A DNA stretch of 64,000 nt from Burkholderia thailandensis E264 (GTDB lineage: Bacteria; Pseudomonadota; Gammaproteobacteria; Burkholderiales; Burkholderiaceae), in contig NC_007651.1 in assembly GCF_000012365.1 (NCBI RefSeq), positions 2,542,001-2,606,000 on the forward strand. The letters run 5' to 3'. A model generated the notes under the pieces. That model had not been told where the DNA came from, did not search any database, and saw only the letters and a list, made by a program, of their open reading frames with translations. This document shows positions 19,713 to 29,752 of this stretch, piece by piece (positions within the stretch are counted from its first letter, which is position 1; each line of letters begins with the position of its first letter). Both the position numbers and the translations under genes were made by a program.

Positions 19713-19745
19713 CGGCACGGCTTCATGCGTGCCGTCCTTTTTTTT
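19713..19745 (+). terminator. Rho-independent terminator after ompW
   Basis: Stem CGGCACG/CGTGCCG (19713-19719, 19728-19734) followed by a long T-run. Confidence 0.88.
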
Positions 19746-19808
19746 GATGCATTTGTTTCGGCATGCTGATCGAATGCGCATGCGCGGCAGGCGCCGTGCG
19801 TGGCGGGC

Positions 19809-20012
19809 CTACAGCCTGTCGTACTGAAAACGCATCGCGGTGCCTTCGCGCGTGATGCGCTCCCAGACCGCCTGCTTCTCGGCGTCCGTCATGAATACCC
19901 AGTTCGAGACTTCGAGCGCCGTTCGTCCGCAGCCTTTGCAGACTTCGTCGAAGAGCGTCGAGCAGACGCCGATGCAGGGGCTGTCGGGTTTGTCGTGAAG
20001 ATTCGAGGTCAT
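19809..20012 (-). CDS. DUF1289 domain-containing protein
   Basis: A 67-residue protein of the DUF1289 family, function unknown. It shows the four-cysteine pattern SPCIGVCSTLFDEVCKGCGRT, followed by the conserved WVFMTDAEKQAVWERI. The cysteines could bind a metal or cluster. The ATG at 20012 (MTSNLHDKPDSP) is preferred to the upstream TTG because homologues begin shortly before the first cysteine; neither has a clear ribosome site. Confidence 0.85.
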   Translation of the reverse strand: MTSNLHDKPDSPCIGVCSTLFDEVCKGCGRTALEVSNWVFMTDAEKQAVWERITREGTAMRFQYDRL

Positions 20013-20180
20013 CGGAGCATGGAATTCGGTGATCGCCGCGCGCGGCAAGCCGTTATGTTAATGCATGCGCGCAAAACGCCTGGCGCAGCTGCTCGGGGCA
20101 GCCCGGGGCGCGCATGCGTGGCGTGCGGTCGCAAATCGCCCCGGTTGCCCGGGTCGCCTCGATTGCGCCGATTGCGCCGC

Positions 20181-21485
20181 TCACTGCGCCGCGGCGATCT
20201 GCCAGACGAGCGCCCCGTTCAGCAGCAGAATCACGGCGGCGCACGCCCATGCGGCGGCGAGCGGCAAGCCGCGGACACGCCAGTTTCCCATTAGCGCGCG
20301 GCTCGACGCGAACACGATGAGCGGAACCATTGCGAGCGGCAATTGCAGGCTCAGCACGACCTGGCTCGCGACGAGCAACTGATTCGATCCGTGCTGCCCG
20401 AACAGGCCGACCGCGGCGAGCGCCGGGCCGATCGCGAGCGCGCGGGTGAGGAGCGCGCGCTGCCAGCGCGGCAGCGAGAGCTTCAGGAACCCTTCCATGA
20501 TCGCTTGCCCGGCAAGCGTGCCCGTCACCGTCGCCGACAGTCCGCACGCGAGCAGCGCGGCCGCGAACAGCAGGCCTGCCCAGTGGTTGCCGACGAGCGG
20601 TGCGATGAGCCGGTGCGCATCGGCGAGATCGGTGACCTCGTCGTGGCCGCTCGCATGGAACACCGCCGCCGCGACGATGAGAAGCGCCGCGTTGATCACG
20701 AACGCGAAGCCGAGCGACACGAACGTATCGAGATTGACGCCGAACAGCGCGCGCCGGATCGACTGCTCGTCGCGTTCGCTTGCGTGGTGCTTGACGAGCA
20801 TCGAGTGCAGATAGAGGTTGTGCGGCATCACGGTCGCGCCGAGGATGCCGGCCGCGAGCCACAGCATGCCGGGCTCGCGCAGCAGCCGCGGCGACGGCGC
20901 GGCGCCCGCGAGCGCCGCGTGCCAGTCGGGCCGCGCAAGCGCGACCTCGATCACGAAGCAGAGGCCGACGAAAAGGATGAGCGACGCGATCGCCGCCTCG
21001 AGCGTGCGCCGGCCATGCCGCTCGAGCGCGAGCATCGCGAGCGTTGCGATCGCCGATATGAGCACGCCCGCCGTCAGCGATACGCCGAGCAGCATTTGCA
21101 GCGCGACCGCCGCGCCGACGACCTCGGCGACGTCGCAGGCGACGATCGCGATTTCGGCGGCGATCCACAGCGGCACCGTCGCGCGCGGGTCGAAGCGTTC
21201 GCGGCACAGTTGCGCGAGGTCGCGCCCGGACACGACGCCGATCCGCGCGGCGAGCCATTGCAGCAGCATCGCCATCAGGCTCGCGGCGATCACGACGCCG
21301 AGAAGTGCGTAGCCGTAGCCTGCGCCGCCTGCGAGCGCGGTCGCCCAGTTGCCGGGGTCCATGTAGCCGACGGCGACGAGCACGCCCGCGCCGACGAACG
21401 CGGCCCAGCGGCCGCCGCCGCCCGGCCCGCCGGAGGCGGACGGGCGGCGCGATGCACGGCGGACGGCAAGCGGGCGACTGTTCAT
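20181..21485 (-). CDS. mntH: NRAMP-family Mn(II)/Fe(II) transporter MntH
   Basis: Proton-coupled divalent metal importer in the inner membrane, 434 residues and about eleven hydrophobic segments. The metal-binding motif DPGNW in TM1 (GYMDPGNWATAL) and the TM6 motif MPHNLYLHS are both intact. ATG 21485 (MNSRPLAVRR) gives a short basic tail before TM1; the open frame continues upstream without a better start. It ends near the DUF1289 gene. No MntR or Fur site could be assigned by eye. Confidence 0.92.
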   Translation of the reverse strand: MNSRPLAVRRASRRPSASGGPGGGGRWAAFVGAGVLVAVGYMDPGNWATALAGGAGYGYALLGVVIAASLMAMLLQWLAARIGVVSGRDLAQLCRERFDPRATVPLWIAAEIAIVACDVAEVVGAAVALQMLLGVSLTAGVLISAIATLAMLALERHGRRTLEAAIASLILFVGLCFVIEVALARPDWHAALAGAAPSPRLLREPGMLWLAAGILGATVMPHNLYLHSMLVKHHASERDEQSIRRALFGVNLDTFVSLGFAFVINAALLIVAAAVFHASGHDEVTDLADAHRLIAPLVGNHWAGLLFAAALLACGLSATVTGTLAGQAIMEGFLKLSLPRWQRALLTRALAIGPALAAVGLFGQHGSNQLLVASQVVLSLQLPLAMVPLIVFASSRALMGNWRVRGLPLAAAWACAAVILLLNGALVWQIAAAQ

Positions 21486-21871
21486 GATGGCGGTCCGGCG
21501 AACGGTTTGACGCACGCGGCCGGGCGGCGGGCGCGGCGTTCGGACGGGCGGGGCGCGCGTCCTCCTATCCGAAACGACGAACGGGCGCCGCCTGAATTTA
21601 GGGTAGGTGATCCGTTCGGCCTGCGCGGGCCTTTTTTCAGGATGGACACGCGCCGATAACCCGATAAAATTGCGCCCACCTGCCGCGTCGCGGCGCCCCG
21701 CCGTGCAATCGAAAAGTGCAAATGTGTTCCGTTTGTGCGACAAAAGCGGGAAATTTTTGTGGCGGGGCCGGATTAGTGGTAGCTTTCGGGGTTTTCAAGG
21801 GGCGGCGCGAAACGGTGCGCCGCAGTGGCGAGGCTGACGGCGATCGAATCGGTTCGATCAGGGAGAACGGG
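21486..21871. other. Intergenic region, 386 bases, between mntH and potF
   Basis: Divergent genes start on both sides. A short GGCC-TGCGCG-GGCC hairpin followed by six T (about 21619-21638) and a -10-like TAAAAT (21665-21670) on the plus strand are seen, without a clear -35. No open frame here resembles a gene. Confidence 0.5.
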
Positions 21872-22966
21872 ATGAAGGCAAAGGTGGCGGGCCGGTTGAC
21901 GGCACTTGCGCTCTGCGCGGGCGCAACGGTGGCGGCGGCGAAGGATACGCAGCTCAACGTCTATAACTGGTCGGACTACATTGCGAAGGACACGATCCCG
22001 AACTTCGAGAAGCAGACGGGCGTCAAGGTCCGCTACGACAACTACGACAGCGACGACACGCTGCAGGCGAAGCTCCTGACCGGCAACTCGGGCTACGACA
22101 TCGTCGTGCCGACGAGCAACTACGCGGGCAAGCAGATCCAGGCCGGCATCTTCGCGCCGCTCGACAAGTCGAAGCTGCCGAACCTCAAGTATCTCGATCC
22201 GCAACTGATGGCGCTCGTCGCGGGCGCCGATCCGGGCAACAAGTACGTGGTGCCCTGGGCGTACGGCACGACGGGCCTCGGCTACAACGTCGACAAGGCG
22301 CAGAAGATCCTCGGCAAGGTGCCGCTCGACAACTGGGACATCCTGTTCAAGCCGGAGAACATCTCGAAGCTGAAGACGTGCGGCGTGTCGGTGCTCGATG
22401 CGCCCGACCAGATGTTCGCGGCGACGCTGCGCTACATCGGCAAGGACCCGATGAGCACGAACCCGGCCGACTACCAGGCCGCGATGCAGGTGCTCAAGAA
22501 GATCCGCCCGTACATCACGCAGTTCAACTCGTCGGGCTACATCAACGACATGGTCGGGGGCGACATCTGCTTCGCGTTCGGCTGGTCGGGCGACGTCGTG
22601 ATCGCGAAGCACCGCGCGCTCGAGGCGAAGAAGCCGTACAAGCTCGAGTACTACGTGCCGAAGGGCGGCGCGCCCGTGTGGTTCGACGTGATGGCGATCC
22701 CGAAGGACGCGAAGAACAAGGACGCCGCGCTGCAATGGATCAACTACATCGAGGATCCGAAGGTCCACGCGGCGATCACGAACGCGGTCTATTACCCGAG
22801 CGCGAACGCGGAGGCGCGCAAGTACGTGCGCCCGGACGTCGCGAACGACCCGGCCGTGTACCCGCATCCGGACGTCGTGAAGACGCTGTTCCTGCTCAAG
22901 CCGCTGCCGCCTGAAATCCAGCGCCTGCAGACGCGTCTTTGGACCGAGCTGAAATCGGGACGCTGA
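21872..22966 (+). CDS. potF: Polyamine ABC transporter, periplasmic binding protein (PotF/SpuD type)
   Basis: Captures putrescine or spermidine in the periplasm for the PotGHI importer. The 364-residue precursor starts at ATG 21872 after GGGAGAACGGG, with a signal peptide ending AAA-KDTQLNVYNWSDYIA. Family features include NVYNWSDYI, GYDIVVPTSNY, YVVPWAYGTTGLGYN and the aromatic/acidic ligand residues in FAFGWSGDV and GAPVWFDVMAIP. First gene of the potFGHI operon. Confidence 0.93.
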   Translation: MKAKVAGRLTALALCAGATVAAAKDTQLNVYNWSDYIAKDTIPNFEKQTGVKVRYDNYDSDDTLQAKLLTGNSGYDIVVPTSNYAGKQIQAGIFAPLDKSKLPNLKYLDPQLMALVAGADPGNKYVVPWAYGTTGLGYNVDKAQKILGKVPLDNWDILFKPENISKLKTCGVSVLDAPDQMFAATLRYIGKDPMSTNPADYQAAMQVLKKIRPYITQFNSSGYINDMVGGDICFAFGWSGDVVIAKHRALEAKKPYKLEYYVPKGGAPVWFDVMAIPKDAKNKDAALQWINYIEDPKVHAAITNAVYYPSANAEARKYVRPDVANDPAVYPHPDVVKTLFLLKPLPPEIQRLQTRLWTELKSGR

Positions 22967-22998
22967 CGCGAAGCGCGCAGCATCGCAGCAAACCTGAG

Positions 22999-23027
22999 AA
23001 GCCCCTGGTGCCCCCGGGGGCTTTGTT
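22999..23027 (+). terminator. Hairpin between potF and potG (partial terminator or mRNA processing site)
   Basis: AAGCCCC / GGGGCTT stem (22999-23005 with 23017-23023) followed by a weak T-rich tract. Hairpins after the binding-protein gene often make its mRNA more abundant than the downstream part. Confidence 0.6.
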
Positions 23028-23056
23028 CGTCAAACGTAGGAGCACAGCAGCACATC

Positions 23057-24217
23057 ATGAATAGTCAGTCGGGCGCGGCGGTGGCGGGCGCACCGTCCTA
23101 TCGGCCTCAGACAGGCGCCGACGAGCGCGCCGAAAACTTTGTCCAGATCATCGACGTCGTCAAGAAGTTCGGCGAGACCGTCGCGGTGCGCAACGTCGAT
23201 CTGACCGTGCGCAAGGGCGAACTGTTCGCGCTCCTCGGCAGTTCCGGGTGCGGCAAGTCCACGCTGCTGCGGATGCTCGCCGGCCTCGAGACGATCACGT
23301 CGGGCAAGATCCTGATCGACGGCGAGGACCTCGCGCAGATGCCGCCGTACAAGCGGCCCGTGAACATGATGTTCCAATCGTACGCGCTGTTCCCGCACAT
23401 GACGGTCGAGGCGAACGTCGCGTTCGGCCTGAAGCAGGAAGGCGTGCCGAAGGCCGAGCTGAAGGAGCGCGTGCGCGATGCGCTCGAGCTCGTGCAGATG
23501 GCGCGCTACGCGGGCCGCAAGCCGCACCAGTTGTCGGGCGGCCAGCAGCAGCGGGTCGCGCTCGCGCGCTCGCTCGTCAAGCGGCCGAAGCTGCTGCTGC
23601 TCGACGAGCCGATGTCGGCGCTCGACAAGCAGATCCGCCAGCGCACGCAGATCGAGCTCGTCAACATCCTCGACAAGGTCGGCGTCACCTGCATCATGGT
23701 CACGCACGACCAGGAGGAGGCGATGACGATGGCGAGCCGCCTCGCCGTGATGAGCGAAGGCCAGATCGTGCAGATCGGCACGCCGCACGAAGTCTACGAA
23801 TATCCGAACTGCCGCTTCTCCGCGGAGTTCATCGGCTCGACGAACCTGTTCGACGGCGTGACCGTCGAGGACGAGCCCGATCACGTGTTCATCGAATCGC
23901 CGGACCTGCCGTGCCGGCTGTACGTGAACCACGGGATCACGGGCCCGCTCGGGATGCCCGTGACGGTATCGGTGCGCCCGGAGCGGATCGCGCTCACGCG
24001 CAAGCCCGCCGAAGGCGCGTACAACTGGGGGCGCGGCGTCGTCACGAATGTCGCGTACATGGGCGGCTATTCGCTGTATCACGTGAAGCTCGATTCCGGG
24101 AAGACGGTGATCGCGAACGTGTCGAGCCTCGCGATCGCCGATCTCGACTCGCCCGGCTGGGGCGACGAAATCTACGTGCGCTGGAGCGCCGCGGCCGGCG
24201 TGGTGCTGACGTCATGA
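23057..24217 (+). CDS. potG: Polyamine ABC transporter ATP-binding protein PotG
   Basis: ATPase of the polyamine importer, 386 residues. Walker [11 protein letters not shown]-loop at [12 protein letters not shown], signature LSGGQQQR and Walker [13 protein letters not shown] are complete, followed by the switch His (VTHDQEEA). The C-terminal TOBE-type regulatory domain starts at about 270. The gene overlaps potH by ATGA. Confidence 0.93.
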   Translation: MNSQSGAAVAGAPSYRPQTGADERAENFVQIIDVVKKFGETVAVRNVDLTVRKGELFALLGSSGCGKSTLLRMLAGLETITSGKILIDGEDLAQMPPYKRPVNMMFQSYALFPHMTVEANVAFGLKQEGVPKAELKERVRDALELVQMARYAGRKPHQLSGGQQQRVALARSLVKRPKLLLLDEPMSALDKQIRQRTQIELVNILDKVGVTCIMVTHDQEEAMTMASRLAVMSEGQIVQIGTPHEVYEYPNCRFSAEFIGSTNLFDGVTVEDEPDHVFIESPDLPCRLYVNHGITGPLGMPVTVSVRPERIALTRKPAEGAYNWGRGVVTNVAYMGGYSLYHVKLDSGKTVIANVSSLAIADLDSPGWGDEIYVRWSAAAGVVLTS

Positions 24218-25143
24218 ACGCGCTTTCGTCGCTCATTGCGTGGCCGGTCAGGAAATTCGGCCTGACGGGCAGAACGGCCGTGATCGCGGGCCCGTTCTTC
24301 TGGCTCGTGCTGTTCTTCCTCGTGCCGTTCATCCTCGTCGTCAAGATCAGCTTCGCGGAGCTGCAGCTCGGCATTCCGCCGTACACGGAGCTCACCGCGT
24401 TTGCCGACGGCGTGCTCAGCATCAAGCTGAACCTGCAGCACTACGCGTTCCTGTTCAGCGACAGCCTGTACTTCGCGACCTACGTGAACTCGGTCGTCGT
24501 CGCTGCCGTCACGACGCTGCTGTGCCTGCTGATCGGCTATCCGATGGCGTACTACATCGCGCGCTCGAATCCGGGCACGCGCAACCTGCTGATGATGGCG
24601 GTGATGCTGCCGTTCTGGACGTCGTTCCTGATTCGCGTATACGCGTGGATCGGCATCCTGAAGAACAACGGGCTGCTGAACAACTTCCTGATGTGGGCGG
24701 GGCTCATCAGCACGCCGATCGAGCTGTACCGGACGAACGTCGGCGTCTACATCGGGATGGTCTATTCGTATCTGCCGTTCCTCGTGATGCCGCTCTACGC
24801 GCACCTCGTGAAGATGGACCTGCGCCTGCTCGAGGCCGCTTACGATCTGGGCGCGAAGCCGTGGAAGGCGTTCGTGCAGATCACGCTGCCGCTGTCGAGG
24901 AACGGGATCATCGCGGGCTGCCTGCTCGTGTTCATTCCGGCCGTCGGCGAGTACGTGATTCCGGAGCTGCTCGGCGGCGCGAACACGCTGATGATCGGCC
25001 GCGTGATGTGGAACGAGTTCTTCAACAACGCGGACTGGCCGATGGCGTCGGCCGTGACCTGCGCGATGGTGCTGCTGCTGCTCGTGCCGATGGCGATGTT
25101 CCAGCACTTCCAGGCGAAGGAGCAGGAGGGCCGCCGCAAATGA
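24214..25143 (+). CDS. potH: Polyamine ABC transporter permease PotH
   Basis: Inner-membrane permease with about six helices, 309 residues. The EAA loop that contacts the ATPase is AAYDLGAKPWKAFVQITLPLS. ATG 24214 overlaps the potG stop (ATGA) and its own stop overlaps the potI start in the same way, so the three genes are translationally coupled. Confidence 0.93.
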   Translation: MNALSSLIAWPVRKFGLTGRTAVIAGPFFWLVLFFLVPFILVVKISFAELQLGIPPYTELTAFADGVLSIKLNLQHYAFLFSDSLYFATYVNSVVVAAVTTLLCLLIGYPMAYYIARSNPGTRNLLMMAVMLPFWTSFLIRVYAWIGILKNNGLLNNFLMWAGLISTPIELYRTNVGVYIGMVYSYLPFLVMPLYAHLVKMDLRLLEAAYDLGAKPWKAFVQITLPLSRNGIIAGCLLVFIPAVGEYVIPELLGGANTLMIGRVMWNEFFNNADWPMASAVTCAMVLLLLVPMAMFQHFQAKEQEGRRK

Positions 25144-25958
25144 AGCCGAATCGCTACTTGCAGGTGCTGATGCTCGCGATCGGCTTCGGTTTCCTCTATA
25201 TCCCGATCGCGAGCCTCGTCGTCTACTCGTTCAACGAATCGAAGCTCGTCACCGTCTGGTCCGGCTTCTCGACGCGCTGGTACACGGCGCTCCTCGAGGA
25301 CGACGAACTGATAACGGCCGCGTGGCTGTCGCTGAAAATCGCGGTGATGACCGCATTCGCGTCGGTGTTCATCGGCACGTGGGCAGGCTTCGTGCTCGCG
25401 CGGATGGGCCGCTTTCGCGGCTTCGCGCTCTACAGCGGGATGATCAACGCGCCGCTCGTGATTCCCGAGGTGATCCAGGGCATCTCGCTGCTGCTGCTGT
25501 TCATCGAGCTCGGCAAGTGGTTCGGGTGGCCCGCCGGCCGCGGGATGTTCACGATCTGGCTCGGCCACGTGATGCTGTGCATCTCGTACGTGGCGATCAT
25601 CGTGCAGTCGCGCGTGCGCGAGCTGAACCCGTCGCTCGAGGAGGCCGCGCTCGATCTCGGCGCGACGCCGTTCAAGGTGTTCTTCTCGATCACGCTGCCG
25701 CTGATCTCGCAGGCGCTCGTGTCCGGCTGGTTGTTGTCGTTCACGCTGTCGATCGACGATCTGGTGTTGTCGGCGTTCCTGTCCGGGCCCGGCTCGACCA
25801 CATTGCCGCTCGTCGTGTTCTCGCGCGTGCGCCTCGGCCTCAATCCGGAAATGAACGCGCTCGCGACGCTGTTCATCGTCGCGGTGACGATCGGCGTCGT
25901 GGTGGCGAACTACGTGATGCAGCGTCAGGAAAGGAAGAGGATGGCCGAAGCCGTCTGA
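25140..25958 (+). CDS. potI: Polyamine ABC transporter permease PotI
   Basis: Second permease, 272 residues with about six helices. EAA loop: AALDLGATPFKVFFSITLPL. The conserved LSIDDLVLSAF segment follows. ATG 25140 overlaps the potH stop. Last gene of the operon; a terminator lies 85 bases downstream. Confidence 0.93.
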   Translation: MKPNRYLQVLMLAIGFGFLYIPIASLVVYSFNESKLVTVWSGFSTRWYTALLEDDELITAAWLSLKIAVMTAFASVFIGTWAGFVLARMGRFRGFALYSGMINAPLVIPEVIQGISLLLLFIELGKWFGWPAGRGMFTIWLGHVMLCISYVAIIVQSRVRELNPSLEEAALDLGATPFKVFFSITLPLISQALVSGWLLSFTLSIDDLVLSAFLSGPGSTTLPLVVFSRVRLGLNPEMNALATLFIVAVTIGVVVANYVMQRQERKRMAEAV

Positions 25959-26043
25959 CGCGGCTGCGCGGGCGGCGGCCCGATGAAGGGGCTGCCGCGC
26001 GCGGCGCGTTGCCGTCGCTCGCGTGAGCGAAACCCGAGACAGC

Positions 26044-26077
26044 GCCCGTGCGGCCGAAGGCCGTGCGGGCTTTTTTT
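26044..26077 (+). terminator. Rho-independent terminator of the pot operon
   Basis: 12-bp stem with two mismatches (26044-26055 with 26059-26070), GAA loop, then seven T. Confidence 0.85.
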
Positions 26078-26168
26078 CGTCAACGGGCCGACCGGCGAGT
26101 GCCGGATTTGCGTCGCGGCGTGCGCCGCACCCGTCCCGCGCCGCGCACGTTTCTCGCCGCGCGCGGCG

Positions 26169-26975
26169 TCAGAAGCCGAACGCCGCTTTCGCGAGGAGCC
26201 CCGCGGCCACGCACACGAGCGCGGCGGCGAAGCCCAACTGCACGTGCCGCGCGGACAGGTAGCGCGACACCCAGCGTCCGGCCGCCATGCCGAGCGCGGT
26301 TGTCACGGTGAACCACAGCGTGACGTCGAGCGGCGCGGGCGTGCCGCTCACGATCGTCGCGATCACGCCGCCCGTGCCGACGAGCGCGATCACCATCAGC
26401 GAGGTCGCGACGATACCGTGCATCGTCACGTTCGTGAACTTGCGCAGCATCGGCACGATCACGAAGCCGCCGCCGACGCCGAGCAGGCCCGTCATCAGCC
26501 CCGTGAGCGCGCCCGTCGACGCGAGCGCGATGCCGGCGGCCCACGACCAGACGAGGCGGCCCGTGTCCGGGTCGATGCGGCCGACGCACAAGGGCGAGCG
26601 AGCCGGCTCGCGGGCGGCGTGCCTGAGCGCTTGGCGCAACAGGCGCACCGCGACGATCATCATCACGAGCGCGAAGAGCGCGAGCAGCACGCGCTGCGGC
26701 AGCACGTGCGCGAGACGCACGCCGAGCGTCGTCAGCGGCACGCCGGCCGCGGCCATCAGGAGCGCCGCGCGATAGCGCACGAGCCCGCGCCGAAAGCCTT
26801 CGAGCGCGCCGAGCGCGGCGCTGCCCGCGACCGCGACGAGCGCGACGGGCGTCGCCTGCTGCATCGGCCAGCCCATTCCGACGACGAGCGCGGGCACGGC
26901 GAGAATGCCGCCGCCCGCCCCCGTCAATCCCAGCACCGCGCCGACGATGCTGCCCAACACCAGAGAAATCAGCAT
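26169..26975 (-). CDS. TauE/SafE-family sulfite exporter
   Basis: Inner-membrane protein with about eight hydrophobic segments, 268 residues, of the TauE/SafE family that exports sulfite or sulfur-containing organic anions. It has the two glycine-rich repeats of the family: GLTGAGGGILAVPAL in the first half and GLLGVGGGFVIVPML in the second. It begins 39 bases after the DUF442-SQR gene on the same strand, so it is probably the third gene of the sulfide oxidation operon. There it would remove the sulfite made by persulfide dioxygenase; that role is inferred. Confidence 0.88.
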   Translation of the reverse strand: MLISLVLGSIVGAVLGLTGAGGGILAVPALVVGMGWPMQQATPVALVAVAGSAALGALEGFRRGLVRYRAALLMAAAGVPLTTLGVRLAHVLPQRVLLALFALVMMIVAVRLLRQALRHAAREPARSPLCVGRIDPDTGRLVWSWAAGIALASTGALTGLMTGLLGVGGGFVIVPMLRKFTNVTMHGIVATSLMVIALVGTGGVIATIVSGTPAPLDVTLWFTVTTALGMAAGRWVSRYLSARHVQLGFAAALVCVAAGLLAKAAFGF

Positions 26976-27014
26976 GCTTCGTTGTTCCGGACGAGGGTCA
27001 TCGATGGGCGGCGA

Positions 27015-28685
27015 TCAGCCGACGATCTCGGGCTTCGCGAGCCATTCGCGGCCCTTGAGCATCGCCTGCCAGTAAAGGGGCGGCAGCAGCCGCTCCTTGA
27101 GCAGCCACGCGAGCCGCGACGGGCGTTTGCCGTCGATGAGCCACGCGGGGAAGGTCGGCGCGACCTTGCCGCCGTACAGGAATTCGGCGAGCACGATCTT
27201 GCCGCGCTCGACGGTGAGCGGGCACGAGCCGTAGCCGTCGTAGGTCGCGTCGCCGTGGGTCTTGCCGAGCGCGGCGAGCACGTTGTGCGCGACGACGGGC
27301 GCCTGCTTGCGCGCGGCGGCCGCGGTTTTCGCGTTCGTCGTGTTCGTCACGTCGCCGAGCGCGAACACGTCCGCGTGGCGCTTGTGGCGCAGCGTCGCCG
27401 GATCGACGTCGATCCAGCCGGCCGCGTCGGCGAGCGGGCTCGCGCGCACGAAATCGGGCGCCTTCTGCGGCGGCACGACGTGGATCATGTCGAATTCGCG
27501 CGTGACGGTTTCGGCGCCGCCTTCCGGCAACGTGCGGGAGAACGTCGCGCGCTTGCGCTCGCCATCGATCGCGATCAGGTTGTGGCCGAAATTCAGCGCG
27601 ATGTCGTAGCGCTTCACGTATTCCATCAGCGCGGGCACGTAATCGGCGACGCCAAAGAGCGCCGCGCCCGCGTTGAAGAACTCGACGTCGATCTTCTCGA
27701 GACGATGCGTGCGCCGCCAGTGGTCGGCAGACAGATACATCGCCTTTTGCGGCGCGCCCGCGCACTTGATCGGCATCGGCGGCTGCGTGAACAGCGCGCG
27801 GCGGCCGGCGAACGTGCGCACGAGCTGCCACGTGTACGGCGCGAGATCGTAGCGGTAGTTCGACGTGACGCCGTTCTTGCCGAGCGTCTCGGGCAGCCCT
27901 TCGATGCCGTGCCAGTCGAGCTTCAGCCCCGGGCAGACGACGAGCTGCCGGTAGCGCACGAGCCGGCAGCCGTCGAGCACGACCGTGTGCGTGTCCGGCT
28001 CGAACGCGGCGACGGCGGCCTTGATCCAGTGCACGCCGCGCGGCAGCACGGCAGCCATCTGCCGCGCGGTCGTCTTCGGCTGGAACACGCCCGCGCCGAC
28101 CATCGTCCAGCCGGGCTGGTAGTAATGGGTGTCGGCCGGATCGATGACGGCGATGTCGAGCGAGCGATCGCGCGCGAGCAGGCTCGACGCGATCGCGATC
28201 CCCGCCGCGCCCGCGCCGACGATCACGATGTCGTGGCTCGCCTCGACGGTTTGCGTCGCCGCGCTCTGGCTGCGCTGCATGATCCGGCGGCCGAGCGCGG
28301 CGAGATCGTAGCCGGCCGCGCGGCCCGTGGCGACGATGTCGTTCAGCGGCCGCAGCCCCGCCTGCGACAGCCCCCACAACGTCGCCGAGCGCATGCCGGT
28401 GCGACAGTACGCGAGCACGGGCGATGCGAGCGTGCCGAGCAGTGCGCCGAACTGCTCGCCTTGCGAATCGGTGACCTTGCCCGAATCGACGGGCAGGTAG
28501 TGAACCGCGATGCCGAACGGCTTCGCGGCCGCGTCGATCTCGGCGACAGTCGGCTGGTCCGGGCCTTCGCCGTCCGGCCGGTTGCAGACGATCGCGCGAA
28601 AGCCGGCCTGCGCGATCGCGGGCAGGTCGGCGGCGGCGAGTTGGGGGGAGACCGACAGCGTGTCGGTCAGCTTGCGGATTTCCAT
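27015..28685 (-). CDS. sqr: DUF442 phosphatase-like domain fused to sulfide:quinone oxidoreductase
   Basis: 556 residues in two parts. Residues 1-135 form a DUF442/TIGR01244 domain with the P-loop YCRTGMRS (Cys94, Arg99), related to dual-specificity phosphatases and rhodanese-like folds. Residues 150-556 are a flavoprotein of the sulfide:quinone reductase family: FAD motif VIVGAGAAG at 155-163, [15 protein letters not shown], and the redox cysteines in [10 protein letters not shown] (C251) and IKCAGAP (C308). SQR oxidises H2S to sulfane sulfur and passes electrons to quinone; the N-terminal domain may move the sulfane sulfur on. Between the dioxygenase gene (49-base gap) and the exporter gene. 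In many bacteria DUF442 is fused to the dioxygenase rather than SQR. Confidence 0.88.
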   Translation of the reverse strand: MEIRKLTDTLSVSPQLAAADLPAIAQAGFRAIVCNRPDGEGPDQPTVAEIDAAAKPFGIAVHYLPVDSGKVTDSQGEQFGALLGTLASPVLAYCRTGMRSATLWGLSQAGLRPLNDIVATGRAAGYDLAALGRRIMQRSQSAATQTVEASHDIVIVGAGAAGIAIASSLLARDRSLDIAVIDPADTHYYQPGWTMVGAGVFQPKTTARQMAAVLPRGVHWIKAAVAAFEPDTHTVVLDGCRLVRYRQLVVCPGLKLDWHGIEGLPETLGKNGVTSNYRYDLAPYTWQLVRTFAGRRALFTQPPMPIKCAGAPQKAMYLSADHWRRTHRLEKIDVEFFNAGAALFGVADYVPALMEYVKRYDIALNFGHNLIAIDGERKRATFSRTLPEGGAETVTREFDMIHVVPPQKAPDFVRASPLADAAGWIDVDPATLRHKRHADVFALGDVTNTTNAKTAAAARKQAPVVAHNVLAALGKTHGDATYDGYGSCPLTVERGKIVLAEFLYGGKVAPTFPAWLIDGKRPSRLAWLLKERLLPPLYWQAMLKGREWLAKPEIVG

Positions 28686-28734
28686 GGTTGGCCTGTTGTG
28701 TGTGTCGTGTCGTCGTTGGGGAGGGCGGGCACGC

Positions 28735-29646
28735 TCAGATCGCGTCGAGCGGGATCTTCAGGTAGCGCACGCCGTTGTCCTCGGGCTCGGGCAGGCGCCC
28801 CGCGCGCATGTTGACCTGCACCGACGGCAGCATCAGCACCGGCATGTCGAGCGTCGCGTCGCGCGCGGTGCGCATCGCGACGAAGTCGTCCTCGGTGACG
28901 CCCTCGCGGATGTGCACGTTCTCGCGCAGCTCGTTGGCGACGGTGCTCGCGTACTGCACCGCGCGGCCGTTCGGCTGATAGTCGTGGCACATGTAGAGGC
29001 GCGTCGCTGGCGGCAGGCTCAGCACCTTGCGGATCGACCGGTACAGCGTGCGCGCGTCGCCGCCGGGGAAGTCGCAGCGCGCGGTGCCGTAGTCGGGCAT
29101 GAACAGCGTATCGCCGACGAACGCGGCCGCGTCTCGTGCGCCGGGTGCGCCGTGCGCCGCGCGCCCTTCGGTGACGACGTAGGTCATGCACGCGGGCGTG
29201 TGGCCGGGCGTGTGCATCGCGCGAATCGACAGCGCGCCGAGCGCGAGCGTATCGCCGTCGTCGAGCAGGCGGTCGAACTGGCTGCCGTCGTGCGCGAACG
29301 AGGGCCCCGCGTTGAACAGCTTGCCGAACACGTCCTGCACGCGCGTCACGTGGCGGCCGATCGCGATTTCGCCGCCGACCCGCGCCTTCAGGTACGGCGC
29401 GGCCGACAGATGGTCGGCGTGCACGTGCGTCTCGAGCAGCCAGCGCACGCGCGCGCCGAGTGCCGCGACGCGCGCGATCAGCTGGTCCGCGCTCGCGGTG
29501 CGCGTGCGGCCGGATTTCGGATCGTAGTCGAGCACGCTGTCGATCAACGCGCATTCGCCGCTGCCGGAATCGAGCAGCAAATAGCTGATGGTGCAGGTCG
29601 CCGGGTCGAAAAAGCCTTCGACCGTCATCGTGGGCGCTGTTGTCAC
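28735..29646 (-). CDS. Persulfide dioxygenase (metallo-beta-lactamase fold, ETHE1/Blh type)
   Basis: 303-residue MBL-fold protein, predicted to oxidise glutathione persulfide to sulfite with mononuclear iron. Metal ligands are in HVHADHL (residues 74-80), HTPGHT and [19 protein letters not shown], which includes the DxGRxD-like segment of this subgroup, and later LYMCHDY. The GTG at 29646 is chosen over the internal ATG (residue 7) because CCAGGAG sits eight bases before it. First gene of the PDO-SQR-TauE operon, under a sigma-54 promoter and divergent from a FisR-type activator. Confidence 0.88.
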   Translation of the reverse strand: MTTAPTMTVEGFFDPATCTISYLLLDSGSGECALIDSVLDYDPKSGRTRTASADQLIARVAALGARVRWLLETHVHADHLSAAPYLKARVGGEIAIGRHVTRVQDVFGKLFNAGPSFAHDGSQFDRLLDDGDTLALGALSIRAMHTPGHTPACMTYVVTEGRAAHGAPGARDAAAFVGDTLFMPDYGTARCDFPGGDARTLYRSIRKVLSLPPATRLYMCHDYQPNGRAVQYASTVANELRENVHIREGVTEDDFVAMRTARDATLDMPVLMLPSVQVNMRAGRLPEPEDNGVRYLKIPLDAI

Positions 29647-29690
29647 GAGATTTCTCCTGGAGCCGATTCATCGAGATGGCGATCGTTTGA

Positions 29691-29705
29691 ACAAGAACCG
29701 TGCCA
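29691..29705 (-). promoter_or_regulatory. Sigma-54 (RpoN) promoter of the sulfide oxidation operon
   Basis: Read on the minus strand: TGGCACG-GTTC-TTGT, against the sigma-54 consensus TGGCACG-N4-TTGC. Both the GG of the -24 element and the exact spacing fit; only the last C of the -12 element differs. The dioxygenase start codon is 45 bases downstream. Confidence 0.8.
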
Positions 29706-29742
29706 AGTAGCCAGCATTGCCGATCACCGAGCACAGGTACTT

Positions 29743-29752
29743 GATTCAAATC
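29743..29752. promoter_or_regulatory. Candidate activator site for the FisR-like regulator
   Basis: GATT-CA-AATC is a short inverted repeat 38 bases upstream of the -24 element, in the only AT-rich part of the divergent intergenic region. It could be part of an enhancer site; it is short, so chance is possible. Confidence 0.35.

Noticed and set aside
21619..21638. Short GC hairpin with T-run before potF as a riboswitch or attenuator
   Set aside because: The stem is only four to five pairs and no conserved riboswitch core is seen.
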